A stretch of 64,000 nucleotides of DNA, taken from the NCBI RefSeq assembly GCF_010093535.1, contig NW_022985168.1:1692613-1756612 (forward strand). The letters are read 5' to 3'. The DNA comes from Lindgomyces ingoldianus. Its lineage: Eukaryota > Ascomycota > Dothideomycetes > Pleosporales > Lindgomycetaceae. The notes below the pieces were generated by a model. That model saw only the letters and a list, made by a program, of their open reading frames with translations, made no database searches and had not been told where the DNA came from. Within the stretch, counting starts at the first letter, position 1, and each line of letters begins with the position of its first letter. Below are positions 22,835 to 34,647 of this stretch, piece after piece. Position numbers and translations under genes: made by a program.

Positions 22835-23963
22835 GGAAGCTTCTGATCAAGCATAGACCCCTACCCAGTTGTCCCACACAACCATATCACCTTCTTCTCA
22901 CGAAGGCATTAGGGTGTACTCCGGGCAACACGTGCGGTCGAGAATAGCCTTCAGCCAAACGCGTATCTCCTCAAGATCCTCTACAACAGTCTCCTTCCCT
23001 CCAGAGTATTCTTCAAGTAAAGTTTACGCACACATTGAGGCATGATGTGAAATCCGTTCTCACTGATAACAGGATTCAGCCAGACCAAGAAATACTTGTA
23101 GATTTTGTCGGCTTCCCAGGTAGGCAGTTTATCAAGCGGCACTGTTTCTCCCCCGATGCGGTTCCCAAGCTATCGGAAGCATACATTCTGGTGCCTGACC
23201 AGCCAAAAGAATGCCGAGCCGGTTCCCAATAGCTATGATCTGCGACCTGCCCCTCTTCGTCGCTCAAGGCATTGTATATCTGGTGCCGTTGATAAACGCC
23301 AGGCTAGCAGTTCGGCACCTTATTTTTGACCTGGATCATCTCCCACATTGGCCGTCACCTCAGTCCCATTGGGTTACTTTACACAGCGGAAGGCGTTGAC
23401 ATACGAAGGATGGGCTCCATAGATGATATCATCGAAGTAGAAATGGAAGAATTTAGCCTGACCGTTTGTGAACTGCTCTAGCGAGAGAGGATCGGCGTGG
23501 AAATCGACGTGGCCGAATCCATCGAGAGTAACGTCTTTCAGACTGTAGTAATCTTCATCTTGGTACCCGTGGCCTACGAGCCTTACGCCTCCGGAATCAG
23601 GAATTTGATAGAACAACTTTTTCTAAAGAGGAGGCCAGTCTTCTACAGAAATTGTGCCGTGAAACAGCACACGCCGATAGCTCCCAGCTCCGCAGTCCCC
23701 TTTCCGTGCCCGAAGTCATGGGTTAGTTTGCAGTCTGGATTGAAACGACGCACGAAATCGAATTGTTCGGATAGGAGAGGGTCTTTTTAACCTTTTAACA
23801 CGACAACATTCTTGGTGTAAACGGAATCTTGCAACCTCTGGAATAACACGTCGTCGAGATTGTTGAGATTAGCTCCTGCGATGACCGCCCTGAACCTGTT
23901 TAGGCAAGCGCACATGATATCGTTTCTTCCAACTGCGTAGACTTACGTTGGTTTTTTTACCAT
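22835..23963 (-). pseudogene. TauD/TfdA-type Fe(II)/2-oxoglutarate dioxygenase pseudogene
   Basis: Minus-strand pieces line up in order over the whole length: start 'MVKKPT' followed by a good donor (GTAAGT), 'FRAVIAGANLNNLDDVLFQR', 'VYTKNVVVLKG' then a stop, 'SEQFDFVRRFNPDC', 'MFYQIPDSGGVRLVGHGYQ', 'FGHVDFHADPLSLEQFTNG', 'HFYFDDIIYGAHPSYVNAFR', 'YFLVWLNPVISENGFHIMPQ', 'VRKLYLKNTLEG' and 'EEGDMVVWDNW'. HVDFHAD holds the metal-binding HxD; the last His-containing segment is corrupted. Several stops and frame changes make it inactive. It resembles fungal clavaminate-synthase-like/TauD proteins. CA dinucleotides survive, so it decayed by drift, not RIP. Confidence 0.7.
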
Positions 23964-25150
23964 GGCCGTGTCCTAATGATGTGAAAACTATGTCGCCCCT
24001 GCTAATCAGCCTAGCTGAATTAATTTAATAGTTAATAAAGAATTTTTTTTGAATATTTATAACTATAAAAAAGATGTCTATGTAGTAGCTTAGTGCATGT
24101 AGCAAATGTCTAATAACAGTGTTGAATTAATAAAGAAGAAGAATCTTATCCTTGCTACAGAACTAGGTTTTATACTGCTACACCTAGCTAGCTTAGCGCC
24201 ACTTAAAACACAACTAATGCGTACCGAGGTTTGCTTCCAGTTGCTGAAATATGCAGCAATATGTAGCAATATACTGTATACCCTCCATAATGCTGCTAAC
24301 TAATCCTTAGCTAATACCCCTATGCACCAGCCTATTACAGTCTATATATAGAAGCTTTCTTTTATTAGAATAATTATTATAGTTATGGTTCTGCAAAAAG
24401 CTGCTAGGACTCTAGCGACCTGAGGAACGTGTGCAGGTTGATGTCGCGCTTCAACGCACTCAGTCTGTTTTCAGCAGTTGTATTAGTAGTTGTGTTATTA
24501 AGCACGTCTTCAGAGGTGCGGACGAGCCACCTCTAGAGCAACTTGATGCGGTAGACAGAAGGCGCAGCTTTAAAACGCGTTAGGGTCTTGCTAGGACAAC
24601 TCCTCCTAAGGATTTAGAGAAAAATTAGCGTGAACAAGCGCTTAGATAGAAAGAATTTTACTCGTTCAACTTCCACATCATTATCCAGTATATTTTAAAG
24701 GGCCCAAGAAGGAAGAATCGCCTAATTGCGTTCTTTGTCTAGTAATATTGGTGCATCATCTTGCTAAGTCGCTGTAATGAGGTTAGAATTTCCTGCTATT
24801 AAGCAGTCGTTTTCCCGCTTTCCTATTATAGAGGGAGAACGGGTAATAGAGGAGTAATTAATTTAGGATTAAGAGGAAAAGGACCTAGATCATTGGCAGA
24901 AGGTGCGGTGATTGCTAAATTACAAGGGATTAGTGTAGCCAAGGTTTTAACAACATGGGAGCCATGTTGACGTGCTGTTTGCCGCCTCCATTTGTTCAGG
25001 CAGCGACGCCCTGAGGTGCTGTTGCTGTGATACTGTGTTGAACATTCGTAATTCTTTCGAATAGTTCGACGCAGGATTTCTTCTTTTAGTCTAGCGCTCC
25101 TTTCTGCACGAGGATGTTTCTCCAGCCTTTAGGTAGCAGGAAAATTAAGG
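23964..25150. repeat. AT-rich degenerate repeat-like region, unclassified
   Basis: 24000-24400 is AT-rich and 24400-25150 is mixed. There are no long frames and no terminal repeats found. Probably an old, decayed transposon fragment. Confidence 0.35.
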
Positions 25151-26470
25151 ATCTTAGTGGCCACTTCCCAGGAGATTAGTCTAAAGTCCGTTCGATCGTC
25201 GATAGACAATCACGGAACCAGCTGGTTAGCAGTTAGGTGGGTGACTCTGGCGAATACATGCTGTTGGATAGGTTTACACCCAAAAAAGTTTATTTTTCTC
25301 ACTGTTGCAAAGTTCTCCCAGCTCTGTACTTACATCTGAACCTATCCACACTTCGCACTATTCTTACGTTGCAGACTTTTCAACAACTTCCATGTTGCAG
25401 CGAATGCGGGTACCATTTCCCGAGTCGACGATGTCAGAATTTATGTTACACGAATACGGTAGATTAGGCTGCTTCCTCGTATGGCGCCGCACCCCAAGCA
25501 ACGAGAACCAGCCTCGTCGCATGGATCGTTCTTTTTCGTGCTCATTGATGGGGGTGGATTACTTGCGAGGCTGAATTTAACTGTACTTCGGGAATGGCGA
25601 AATCGTGGGAGCCTCAGAAGCCGATCTGAAGACTCTCATTCATGGATCTTCATCGGTCGCCTTGGCAAGTTCGTATTGGGCCGAGATCGTTGTTCATTGA
25701 AGATTTTCTATCGAAGAGTAGTAGGCTTAAGGCTATCGTTATTCTTTCTCTGAATTTACTTGGCTATAAGAGATTTCCCTCGTTCAAGTCTCTTCTTCAC
25801 TCCATTCTTCTATCTCCATCTCCTGGAGGAAACATCTCATCGTTCAGGGGAAGAGATTTCAGTCCCGCACGTGCAGATTCACAACAGCCCACCAAGCCAC
25901 TAAACGCTCTCCCCAGCCCCGTCATTCGTCCATCCGTAACAAATATCTTGGCAGCTGAAAACCATTTCGTCCCGCATTCTGAACACACCACCACGCTTCA
26001 TCCCTGGCCCAAGCTCCAAAGCTTATTTTCTGACCGGTGGCCCAAACCCTTAAATAAGAATGCGAAAGATCTGGGAGCAAGGCTGATTGCGGAAATTGTC
26101 CCATGGGCCCTGGTCTGATGATTTGCGGGATTCACAGTGATGAGCAGGGCAACGGACCAGGCGCTTGTTTTTGGAGTGGAATGCGGGATACGAGATCGTT
26201 GAGATGCCTGGATCCTGGATTGCGGAAACTGGCGGGTGGTGCGGCATGGAGGTCGAAAAATGATGCGAGCGTGCAAGGACGGGAAGGTGAAGATGCTGGG
26301 ATAAATACGACCGCATCGCCGACTGCATGCCGTCCTTGTTGTCCTTGTCTAAGGTCATGAAGTCCGGGTCGCGCGCATTTAATCTAACACTTCTGCACAT
26401 TTGACTCGACGCTTTTTGAGGATTATTCCCTTCCTTGAGGTACTGGCAATCGTAACTGTCAGAATTCAGC
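25151..26470. promoter_or_regulatory. Intergenic region upstream of the GPI-protein gene
   Basis: Several overlapping short frames without motifs. A CACGTG E-box lies at about 25868-25873 and a TAAATA-like element near 26302, in the likely promoter of the gene at 26471. Confidence 0.35.
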
Positions 26471-27722
26471 ATGGTTCTTTCTCGGTATATCCTCGCTGCG
26501 AGCGCGATCCTTTCCCTTGCTCTTGCACACGCACCAAATCTTGGTGTGAGGGCTGCCTTCGGAAACCAGGCATTCGGGATTGCGAATGAAGAAGGACTTA
26601 CACCTGAAGTTATTGCTGAAGACGAATACCAAGCCGAGTGGGCTCCCGCCGCGCTATCGCATGAAAAGAATGCAAGTCAGCCGTTGCTGAAAGATAGAAG
26701 CTTGGAGTTACACGGAAGACAGCTCACTTGTAATCCTGGATATGGATATTGTAGTGGTATGTGAAGTCTCTCGGTCTGATACTATTATTATGGGAGCAAT
26801 TCCTACGCAGGGTATTGGACGAAGCGTAGACTTCCAATTCATCTTTTCAATTTTGTGGCCCTCCTGAGTCCTAAGTGCAATCTAACAAACCCCAGCTTTC
26901 GGACGATGCTGTCCCGATACAACTCTCTGCTGCAGCTACGGCTACTGCATCGCACCCGCCGATACATGCTGTCCTAACGGCGCTTGTGACCCTGGCTGGG
27001 GCTGCTGTGGTTCGAAATGTGCCCCAAAGGACGGCGACTGCTGCTCCGACGATCACTATTGCGAAGCCGGCAACATCTGCGTGAAGCTCTATTCTTCTGG
27101 TCGAATCGTATGCTGCACTGACCTGAAATGCACTGCTGCTGTCATTTCAGGAACTACCAGTTATGTTTCCACAACCTCACGAGCAGCACCGTCGATCACG
27201 GCACCTCCGAGCACAACAAGGATCGTGAGCGTAGGTGGGACCATTGAGACATGGTATTGGACGGTAACATGGTGGTATCTCAGCTTCTATTGGAGCACGT
27301 CTAGAGCTACGAGTACAGTGACGTTCACCCGGATTTCTGAAACCACCACGTTCACTACCACCGCAACCGACGAAACACAAGCTCGTTCTCTCTTCTCCGC
27401 ACTTTCTGCGACACTTACTTTCGAGCCTCCGTCCTCCGCGCACACGAGCCTGGCTTCTCTACTGTCTCAGCAACCTCAGGAGACGGGATCATTCACGCTG
27501 GGGGATAATTTCAGCACCGGGTTTGGGGCCCAGCCTACCGGGAGCTCCAGTCCGCCTGGCTCAAGTAGTTCGAGAAGCAGCACAACTGTGCAACCAACGT
27601 CTGCTGGGACTACCACTGCTGGTCCGGCTGCCGGAGGTCCAAGTGCAGCAAGCGGGGTGTTTGTGCAGTGGGCCCTTGTAATACTGGGGGCGGTTAGTGG
27701 GACGCTAATGATTTTGCTTTAG
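26471..27722 (+). CDS. Secreted Cys-rich, GPI-anchored surface protein
   Basis: Exons 26471-26756 and 26896-27722, with a 139-nt intron (GTATGT...CCCCAG, CTAAC branch), give 370 residues. Residues 1-19 are a signal peptide. A Cys-rich module spans about 88-165: 'CNPGYGYCSAFGRCCPD', 'LCCSYGYC', 'TCCPNGACDPGWGCCGSKC', 'DCCSDDHYC' and 'RIVCCTDLKC'. The repeated CC pairs recall granulin-type or chitin-binding-like disulfide ladders, but the spacing fits no family I can name with certainty. A long Ser/Thr-rich stalk follows ('TSYVSTTSRAAPS' onward) with an aromatic patch 'TWYWTVTWWYLSFYW'. A C-terminal hydrophobic segment ('WALVILGAVSGTLMILL') after Gly/Ala/Ser is a GPI-attachment signal. Probable role: cell-wall or surface protein. 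The downstream ORF alone (27081-27722) would miss the Cys module. Confidence 0.82.
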
Positions 27723-28549
27723 GGAATATTCTCAGTCGGTGGAGGTATTGGGTGAATATATATACCATTGGAGGTCGTTCTATGGAGATAGGAGAGGACT
27801 TCGCTATGCATGTAATGTTTAACTTGAATATATCATTGGCTTTTTAGTTCAGTACTTTTGTGACTTTTGAGAATATGTTTACACTATAAACCACAAAACA
27901 CTCAGGATCCTTTATGAGGAGCTAGCACAGGGATCGATGAAACCCGCGCTGGAGGTTATGAAGCGACCAGGTGCAGGCGAAGCCCTTAGACATGCATCTC
28001 CCACATTACAATCATCGCCCCCAACCTCTGACATCATCCAAAAATCTCACTAGCGGAAACTTAACACACCTAACTCAGCAATCATATGAGATCACTATCG
28101 CATTCAAAACACGCTACCCACAGATGATGTCATATTGCTGTGCCAAGTTTCCAAGCAGATGCAGGGAATTCCAGGTACCACGCGCACATCAGCCGGTATC
28201 CGATGATCTGGAATGAGCATGGTGCATATTGGTGATGATGCACTTTGTTTTTCCTGTAGATGGCTGCGGCTCCCAGTTTCCCTTTCTGCTGTTTTGCATG
28301 GCTCAGTTAAAGTTCTGACACCGGCTTGTCTCCATTCTATATGTTCTAGATACTATGGGCCCGAGAGATTAGGATCATGATGGTGTTTCTGGACAACACG
28401 TGCCGTTGTATAGTAGTGGGGAGAATGTGAAGGATTGCGGCTAGGAGCGCGAAATGGGCTATTAATATACGGTTCCCCCCTCTTCTTTCACGGTTCTGGA
28501 TATGTAGGTTCACGGTGTTTATAAAAATGTCATCGTCAACATTCTCCTA
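27723..28549. other. Intergenic region, no gene seen
   Basis: No recognisable frame. The first 150 bp presumably contain the 3' end and poly(A) site of the GPI-protein gene. Confidence 0.4.
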
Positions 28550-28551
28550 CT

Positions 28552-28880
28552 AACTGCAAAGGGCGTCATAGACATCTATTCCTCTTCCCTCTCTCTCATA
28601 GCATCCATCATTGACTCTGCTCCAGACCTCCTTTGCACCATCATGATCTGGAGCACGAACATAATCGTCTAGTAGAAGCTCGCACGCCTGCGAAAGAAAT
28701 TCCAGTCGGTCATCGCCGCCTCGAGCCGATTCGCATCCTCGTCTTCTCATAATCGTTTCGTTCCTCCAGATCCTTCAAGAGTCTGTCCCGAAACTCCTTC
28801 GAAGCGGGGCCCACAAGGTTGCAGAGCTGCAACCTGTAGCGATCTTCGCTATGGTCACGGTGTTTAATAGAACGTAGTAC
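28552..28880 (-). pseudogene. Fragment of an unknown protein at the edge of the transposon block
   Basis: Two overlapping minus frames form a plausible C-terminal piece: 'EDRYRLQLCNLVGPASKEFR', 'DRLLKDLEERNDYEKTR' and, after a frame change near 28750, 'DDRLEFLSQACELLLDDYV', ending 'DVYDALCS'. It is helical and charged. The upstream part is lost in the AT-rich sequence. No family recognised. Confidence 0.3.
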
Positions 28881-29780
28881 TGTTCCTACTGTTACTGATA
28901 GTAGCAATCTCCTAGCAGTTAGAACGAAAGTGAATTGCCTTCCGTTACTGTACGGTTAATGAGGCTATAGTTACTGCAGTAACTACCTATACTTATTGAT
29001 TTCTTGGTGTTTTTGTAACGCGTTCTCGGAAGAAGTTTTCGTGCGTAGTATTACGAGGGCTGCTGTGGAACAGGAGGCACGCCTGGCAAACGAGCTGTAA
29101 CAGTATATTGATAATGCACACGCACACATATATAATTAGCTTTTTGCTATTTTTACTTTTTTTCTTCTTTATATAATAAACAACCTAATATAGTAACTCT
29201 AAGCTGAGATGTAGACTTTATAAGTTAAGTTTTAGTTAAAAGTTTAAAGCTTATATGCTAAAAACTAAGTACTATAGGCTACATTTGATATTATTACTAC
29301 TAGTACTTTTTTCTGTCTAAAGCTAGTCCTTCTTACACTAACTAGATTTAATAGTAAGCTATATAGATTTAAAACCTAGCTGCTAACTAGTAAAGCTAAA
29401 ATAGTAGTAGATAGTAAAGTAATTATAAATAACATAGCTTAATTTTACTTTATATAAGACAACCTAAAGCCTATAGTGTAGGCTACTATACTACTACTGC
29501 TATTAAATGCTAAAGAATAAAGTTAATAAAACTATAAAATAATGTTATAGTAGCTATAATAAGTATATACTAATTTTAATAAAATGTATAAGGCTTAGTA
29601 GACTCTATATAAGCTATAGTAAAATAAAAGTAAGCTTTTACTAGCTTATATTACCTAATTTAAGTAGATCTTACATAAAGCTAAAAGTAAAGATTAGCCT
29701 ACTACTATTGAAATTATAATATTTTACTAAGGTCTTAATGCCTTAATTTAGCACAAACTAGATAGCTAATTAGTACTACT
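28881..29780 (+). mobile_element. RIP-degraded older element that hosts the two Gypsy insertions
   Basis: Very AT-rich from 29100. The end (from about 29720), joined across the two Gypsy insertions to 37221-37332 and 42996-43147, reads on the plus strand somewhat like a retrotransposon gag ('GLNALI.HKLDS', 'LDNYLVFL', 'VALQLNTYLYAL'). This is a weak assignment. Confidence 0.35.
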
Positions 29781-30098
29781 TGTCACGATTGTGCACGAGT
29801 AAGGTTATAGAGCTTCACAGAGGTCTAGTTTAATTACTATGTAAGGTATTATAGTAGGTACAAGACGTTGTGTAAGGAATAGAAAGGTTTAAAAAAAAAT
29901 TAGTAATTAAATACTTAGCTTAAAAGTCTAAGCACTTTAAGTATAAATTAAGCCTATTTTAGGTTTAGTTAGTGTTAAGGCAGTTTATACTTAAGTTTAT
30001 GTCTATATTATGTTATGTTTATGTTAAACATGCACTAATAATACTCTAGTACACGTCTAATACAGTTATGTCTAGGATCTAGGGAGGATACTGTAACA
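29781..30098 (-). repeat. LTR of Gypsy element A (3' LTR in element orientation)
   Basis: TGTCACGATTGTG...ACTGTAACA, 318 bp. The adjoining inner sequence is the reverse complement of the polypurine tract (AATAAGAAGAGAAGTAC). Confidence 0.85.
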
Positions 30099-31205
30099 GT
30101 ACTTCTCTTCTTATTAGAAAGAGAATCCTTTACATTAGTAGTTCTAGCATTAGGTTGTCTTTATTAGGGTACAGGTTTAGTTTAGATAAGTATTAGGCAT
30201 AGAATTAGGTTACTATAAAGTTCTTTTACAAGGCTTTTGTAGGTTCCTACAACAGTTTGTTGTATTTAGTCTATTTTATAAAGTATTTATAAATATATAT
30301 TTTTTTATTAAACTAGATTTATTTAACATCTTTTATAATATATTCTAGTTTATTGTTTATAATAATAGGTTTAGGTAGTAAGTTTAGCTATCTAAGTAGA
30401 TAGTTAGATTTAGAGGCTGCTTAGCGCAGCAACAATACGTGGAACATAGGGTGTATCTTTATGCTGTTAGGTAGGATTAATTAGTAAGCGTGTAATAAAA
30501 CTATATAGGCTACTATAAAAAGGCTAAAGTTTTTCTAATTAAGTTTTTTTAATTATTAGTTTATTTAGATATTTCTAGCGTCTAGCTAGACCTTCTTGCT
30601 AGCTGCATATATAGGGGTAGAAGTTTAAGATTAGTTTACGTACTCTTATTAAAAAGCTTAAGCCTATGTAAGCTTTTTATAAATGTATTTAAATATATTT
30701 TAGATCTTATTAATAAGTCTATTTATATCTATTACTTATATAAATTAATAAGTTAGTTAGAGGGTATTTAAAAGTAGTTTAAATCTTATTTAGGGGTAGT
30801 ATCTATAGTTTACTAAAAACAGAGATACTTATGTTAATTTAGATGTTATATTATTAACTTTAAACTATACTATAGCTAACTATTTTACCTAGTTATTCTG
30901 CTAGTAATTTATGTACACTTATAAGACTTATTTTATTACAGTGTTTATGTTCTTAGTCTAGCTGTTAGTCTCTAGGTAAAAAGCTGTAGATAAATAAAAG
31001 ATAATTTAGAGCTATTTATAGAGTTTGTCTTAGAAGGCTAAGACAAACTGCGTACCTTTATCTAATATAATTATGTTAGGCAGGCTATAGTAAACTTATA
31101 CATATTAGTAGAATAACTAGGCTATATTAGGGGCAGTTATAAAGAAACATAGTATTAAGTGTTAATACTTAGTTAAGTAATTAATAACTACTATAATATT
31201 TATAT

Positions 31206-32811
31206 TGTCTAAACGTTAATTAAAGGTGTATTAATCTAACTCTGTGTAGATATCACGTGAGCTTATCTTACGTAATATCTGTGCAGGCTTAGCAGGGAGC
31301 TAGTATAAAACTAGCTATCCTAACGTACTTAGGATGGCAGCTGTCACTAGAATTAATACATTATGTTGCCTACTCACCTCTTAGTACACCTCTTAGGCGT
31401 ACGTTTATTTAATTAAACCTAGGTTAACTAACACTAATTAGTCTATTAATAGACTATTTACTGCGTGCGTAGCTACGCAGAGAATATTATCCTTAATAGA
31501 CAGATTTGCAAGGATTAACAAAACTGCTACTGTACAAGAAGCTTACACCTACCGCGTGCGTAGCTACGCAGAGAAGGTACAAAGAAGCTTACATCTACTA
31601 TGTGCGTAGCTACATAAAGAGGGGTAAGTAAGCTTTATGCGCGCCTCTAAATTAACTAATTGCACAAAGACAAGATTAGCAACCCGCCGCATGTGTAGCC
31701 ACGCAGAGAGGGCTTACTACTAAGCCTTTGTGCGCCCTAGAGCCTCCTGTTAATACAGGCTGTGCAACTACTTACCTACCGCGTGCGTAGCCACGCAGAG
31801 GAGACAATACAGGCCGCACAATTAGAAACCTACTGCGTGTGTAGCTACATAAAGGAGGCTTCTTATTAGCAGCCTGCCTTATTAACACCCCCTTAATTAA
31901 TTGCCTGCATAAGAGGTAATTAATTAGTTAACATTACACATACAAAAGCCTATAATATACCTCTCCCCCCCTACGTCGCCTAAACACGCTGCAACCTAAC
32001 ATCTATTGCCTGCATAAAAGGCAATTAACTAACACCTCTTTTCCTCCCTCCCTAGGGATTAATTGCCCGCACAGAAGGTAATTAACCTACACTCCCCCCT
32101 AAGTTATAGCGTCTTTATACACTTTATATAAAGAGTTATTAGGGGTTACACATGTGTCTAAAATAATCTTACGCAGAGAGGTAGATTTAGATCTTCTGCA
32201 TAATAAGATAAATATAGACTCTCCCTTACTATAATAATAAGCTTTATACGCAGTGTACATCCTTTCTAACATGCGTAAGCTGCTAAGAGAAAGGTACACA
32301 CTATAAAAGCAGAACAACTTTAAGAGATAGACAACACATAATTTTAATAACCTCCTTTATGTAATTAGGCAAGAACTTTTTTTTGCTCTAGCTAAGCATA
32401 GGCACTATCCTAAAGGCAGGTTAAATTATACGCAAGCTAAGAAGCTAGAGGATATTATAAATAAAAGGAGCACTAAGGGTTAGCTCTAGGAAAGGAAGTA
32501 AAAGAGTAAAGAAAAGAGAAAAAAAAAAAAGTAGGATTAACATACAAATAAGTAAGCAACTTTATAAAAACAAAAGTTGCTAGTGTCTAAACATTAATTA
32601 AAGGTGTATTAATCTAACTTTATATAGATATTATGTGAGCTTATCTTACATAATATCTGTGCAGGCTTAGCAGAGAGCTAGTATAAAACCAGCTATCCTA
32701 ACGTACTTAGGATAGCAGCTGTCACCAGAATCAATACATTGTGTTGCCTGCTCACCTCTTAGTACGCCCCTTAGGCGTACGTTTGTTTAATTAAACCCAG
32801 GTTAACCAACA
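31206..32811. mobile_element. TRIM-like non-autonomous LTR element nested in Gypsy A
   Basis: Two direct repeats of 228 bp (31206-31433 and 32584-32811), each TGTCTAAAC...AACYAACA, enclose 1150 bp with no coding capacity. The target duplication TATAT is present on both sides (31201-31205, 32812-32816), and element B carries the corresponding uninterrupted site near 41570-41590. The inner part has six copies of a motif around the 12-bp palindrome GCGTAGCTACGC (31463, 31553, 31600, 31689, 31780, 31833) and three copies of a TTGCCYGCAYARRAGGYAATTAA-type motif (31898-32085). A purine-rich tract at 32488-32532 may be the PPT. Orientation is unsure. Confidence 0.8.
31463..31856. repeat. Six dispersed copies of a palindromic 20-bp motif inside the TRIM
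   Basis: Core GCGTGCGTAGCYACGCAGAG, spaced 45-90 bp. Copies differ mostly by C-to-T type changes. Confidence 0.65.
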
Positions 32812-34445
32812 TATATACCCTTTAGATAAAAGTAGGTTTATAATAAAATTAATTAATATATCTTTTTAAGCTTGTTTAAGAATTAGGAGCAGTTTAAGTA
32901 GGCTATTATACCTTTTTTAAAAAGCTTTTACTTTATAGTAAGTATAGCAACATAATACATATTAGCGTACAGTATAGAACATGCAGGGCTAGTAGTACTC
33001 TCTCTGTAGTAGGTTAAGAGTCTTTTCTTTGCCTAGGTGTCCTCTAACAAGTAAGTTATGTATAATTTAGAGTAGTTTAATTCTTAGTTTATTAGAATTA
33101 GAAATTATAAGTTAGTTATAGTAATATAGCTTACTATTTTAGTTTTTGTAGTTAGCTAGTGTTACCTTTTTTAACTAACTAGCGCTGTTTTAGAGTAGGT
33201 CTAAAGTTTTTTAAATAAATTTATTATTTAAATACTTATTAGTAATAATTTAATTAATTATTTAATCTATTTTATTTAAGTTAAGGTCTAAAAATAGCTT
33301 AAGTTAAAGTAAAGTTTAGTGTTAAGCCTTTTACACTTTTTTCTAAGTAGAGATGTTTTAAGATTACTTTATAAAAGCATCTAGTTTTCTTTTATCTTAA
33401 CTAAAATAATAAGTAATCTTAAAATTAAAATAAAATAAATATTTAGACTAATAAGCTTATTAGTAGCTAAGTTATTTTATAGTTATAAAGTACTATAAGT
33501 TCTTATAGTTAAATAGAACTTATATTAGATGTGCTGCACTTTCTAGTTTAGGTTGCTATTATTTAAAGTAGTGTACTATAATAAGTAATTTTTTATTATA
33601 GATTTTATAATTACCTTCTATAAAGCTTATTCTTTTTAAAAAGTATGTAATAGGCCTAATAGTCCTATTTAGCTTAGTCTAGAAAAGAACTTCTGCTACT
33701 ATGTAGTCTAAGGCATTAGCTTCTATAAGTATTAGTAGTTTAAAGTTAAAGTAGTAAAGTATTAGAGCTTTAGTAAAGGCTTTTTTTAGCTAGTTAAAAG
33801 ACTATTAGTAATTTAAGTTAAAGTTAAATTAAAAATTTTTTTTAGTAAGTATAATTATAAAGCTTACTAGCTATAAAAAGTTATTAATAAATTATTAGTA
33901 AAAGTTAGTAAATTTTATAAAAGCTTAAATGTTTTTTATATCTTTTAGGTATTACTAATCTAGCACAGTTTAAACTTTAATAGGGTCTATTTAGATGCTA
34001 TTTATAGAGATTACATATTTTAAATATATAACTTTTAATTAGTAGAACTTATATTTATCTATGTTAAGTTATAAACCTGCTTCTTCTATAGCCTTTAGCA
34101 CTAAGCGTACATGCTGTTTATGCTCTAAAAGGCTATTACTATAGATTAGAATATTATTAATATACATAGTATAGAACATGTCTAGGTAGAGTTAAAGTAA
34201 GTTATTTATAAAATGTTAAAAAGTACTAGGCGTGTTAGCTAAGCTAAAAGGCATTACTAAGTACTTAAATAGTCTATATTAAGTCTAAAACACTGTTAGC
34301 TACTTATTACCCTTTACTATTCTTAGCTTATTAAAGGCAGTAATAATATTTAACTTTATAAAATACTTTACTTTACTTAGTTAGCTTAGAGTTTCTTATA
34401 AAAAGAAAATTAAGTATTAGTTTTTAATAGTAATAGCATTTAGTT

Positions 34446-34647
34446 NNNNNNNNNNNNNNNNNNNNNNNNNNNNNNNNNNNNNNNNNNNNNNNNNNNNNNN
34501 NNNNNNNNNNNNNNNNNNNNNNNNNNNNNNNNNNNNNNNNNNNNNNNNNNNNNNNNNNNNNNNNNNNNNNNNNNNNNNNNNNNNNNNNNNNNNNNNNNNN
34601 NNNNNNNNNNNNNNNNNNNNNNNNNNNNNNNNNNNNNNNNNNNNNNN
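34446..34647. other. Assembly gap (202 N)
   Basis: Run of N inside the RT region of Gypsy element A. The true length is unknown; element B suggests that little beyond RT sequence is missing. Confidence 0.99.

Noticed and set aside
25305..26118. Plus-strand frames of 89-158 codons before the GPI-protein gene
   Set aside because: Low-complexity, overlapping in several frames, and no conserved feature; treated as promoter and 5' region.
32099..32317. Minus frame of 72 codons in the TRIM-like element
   Set aside because: AT-rich chance frame in an element without coding capacity.
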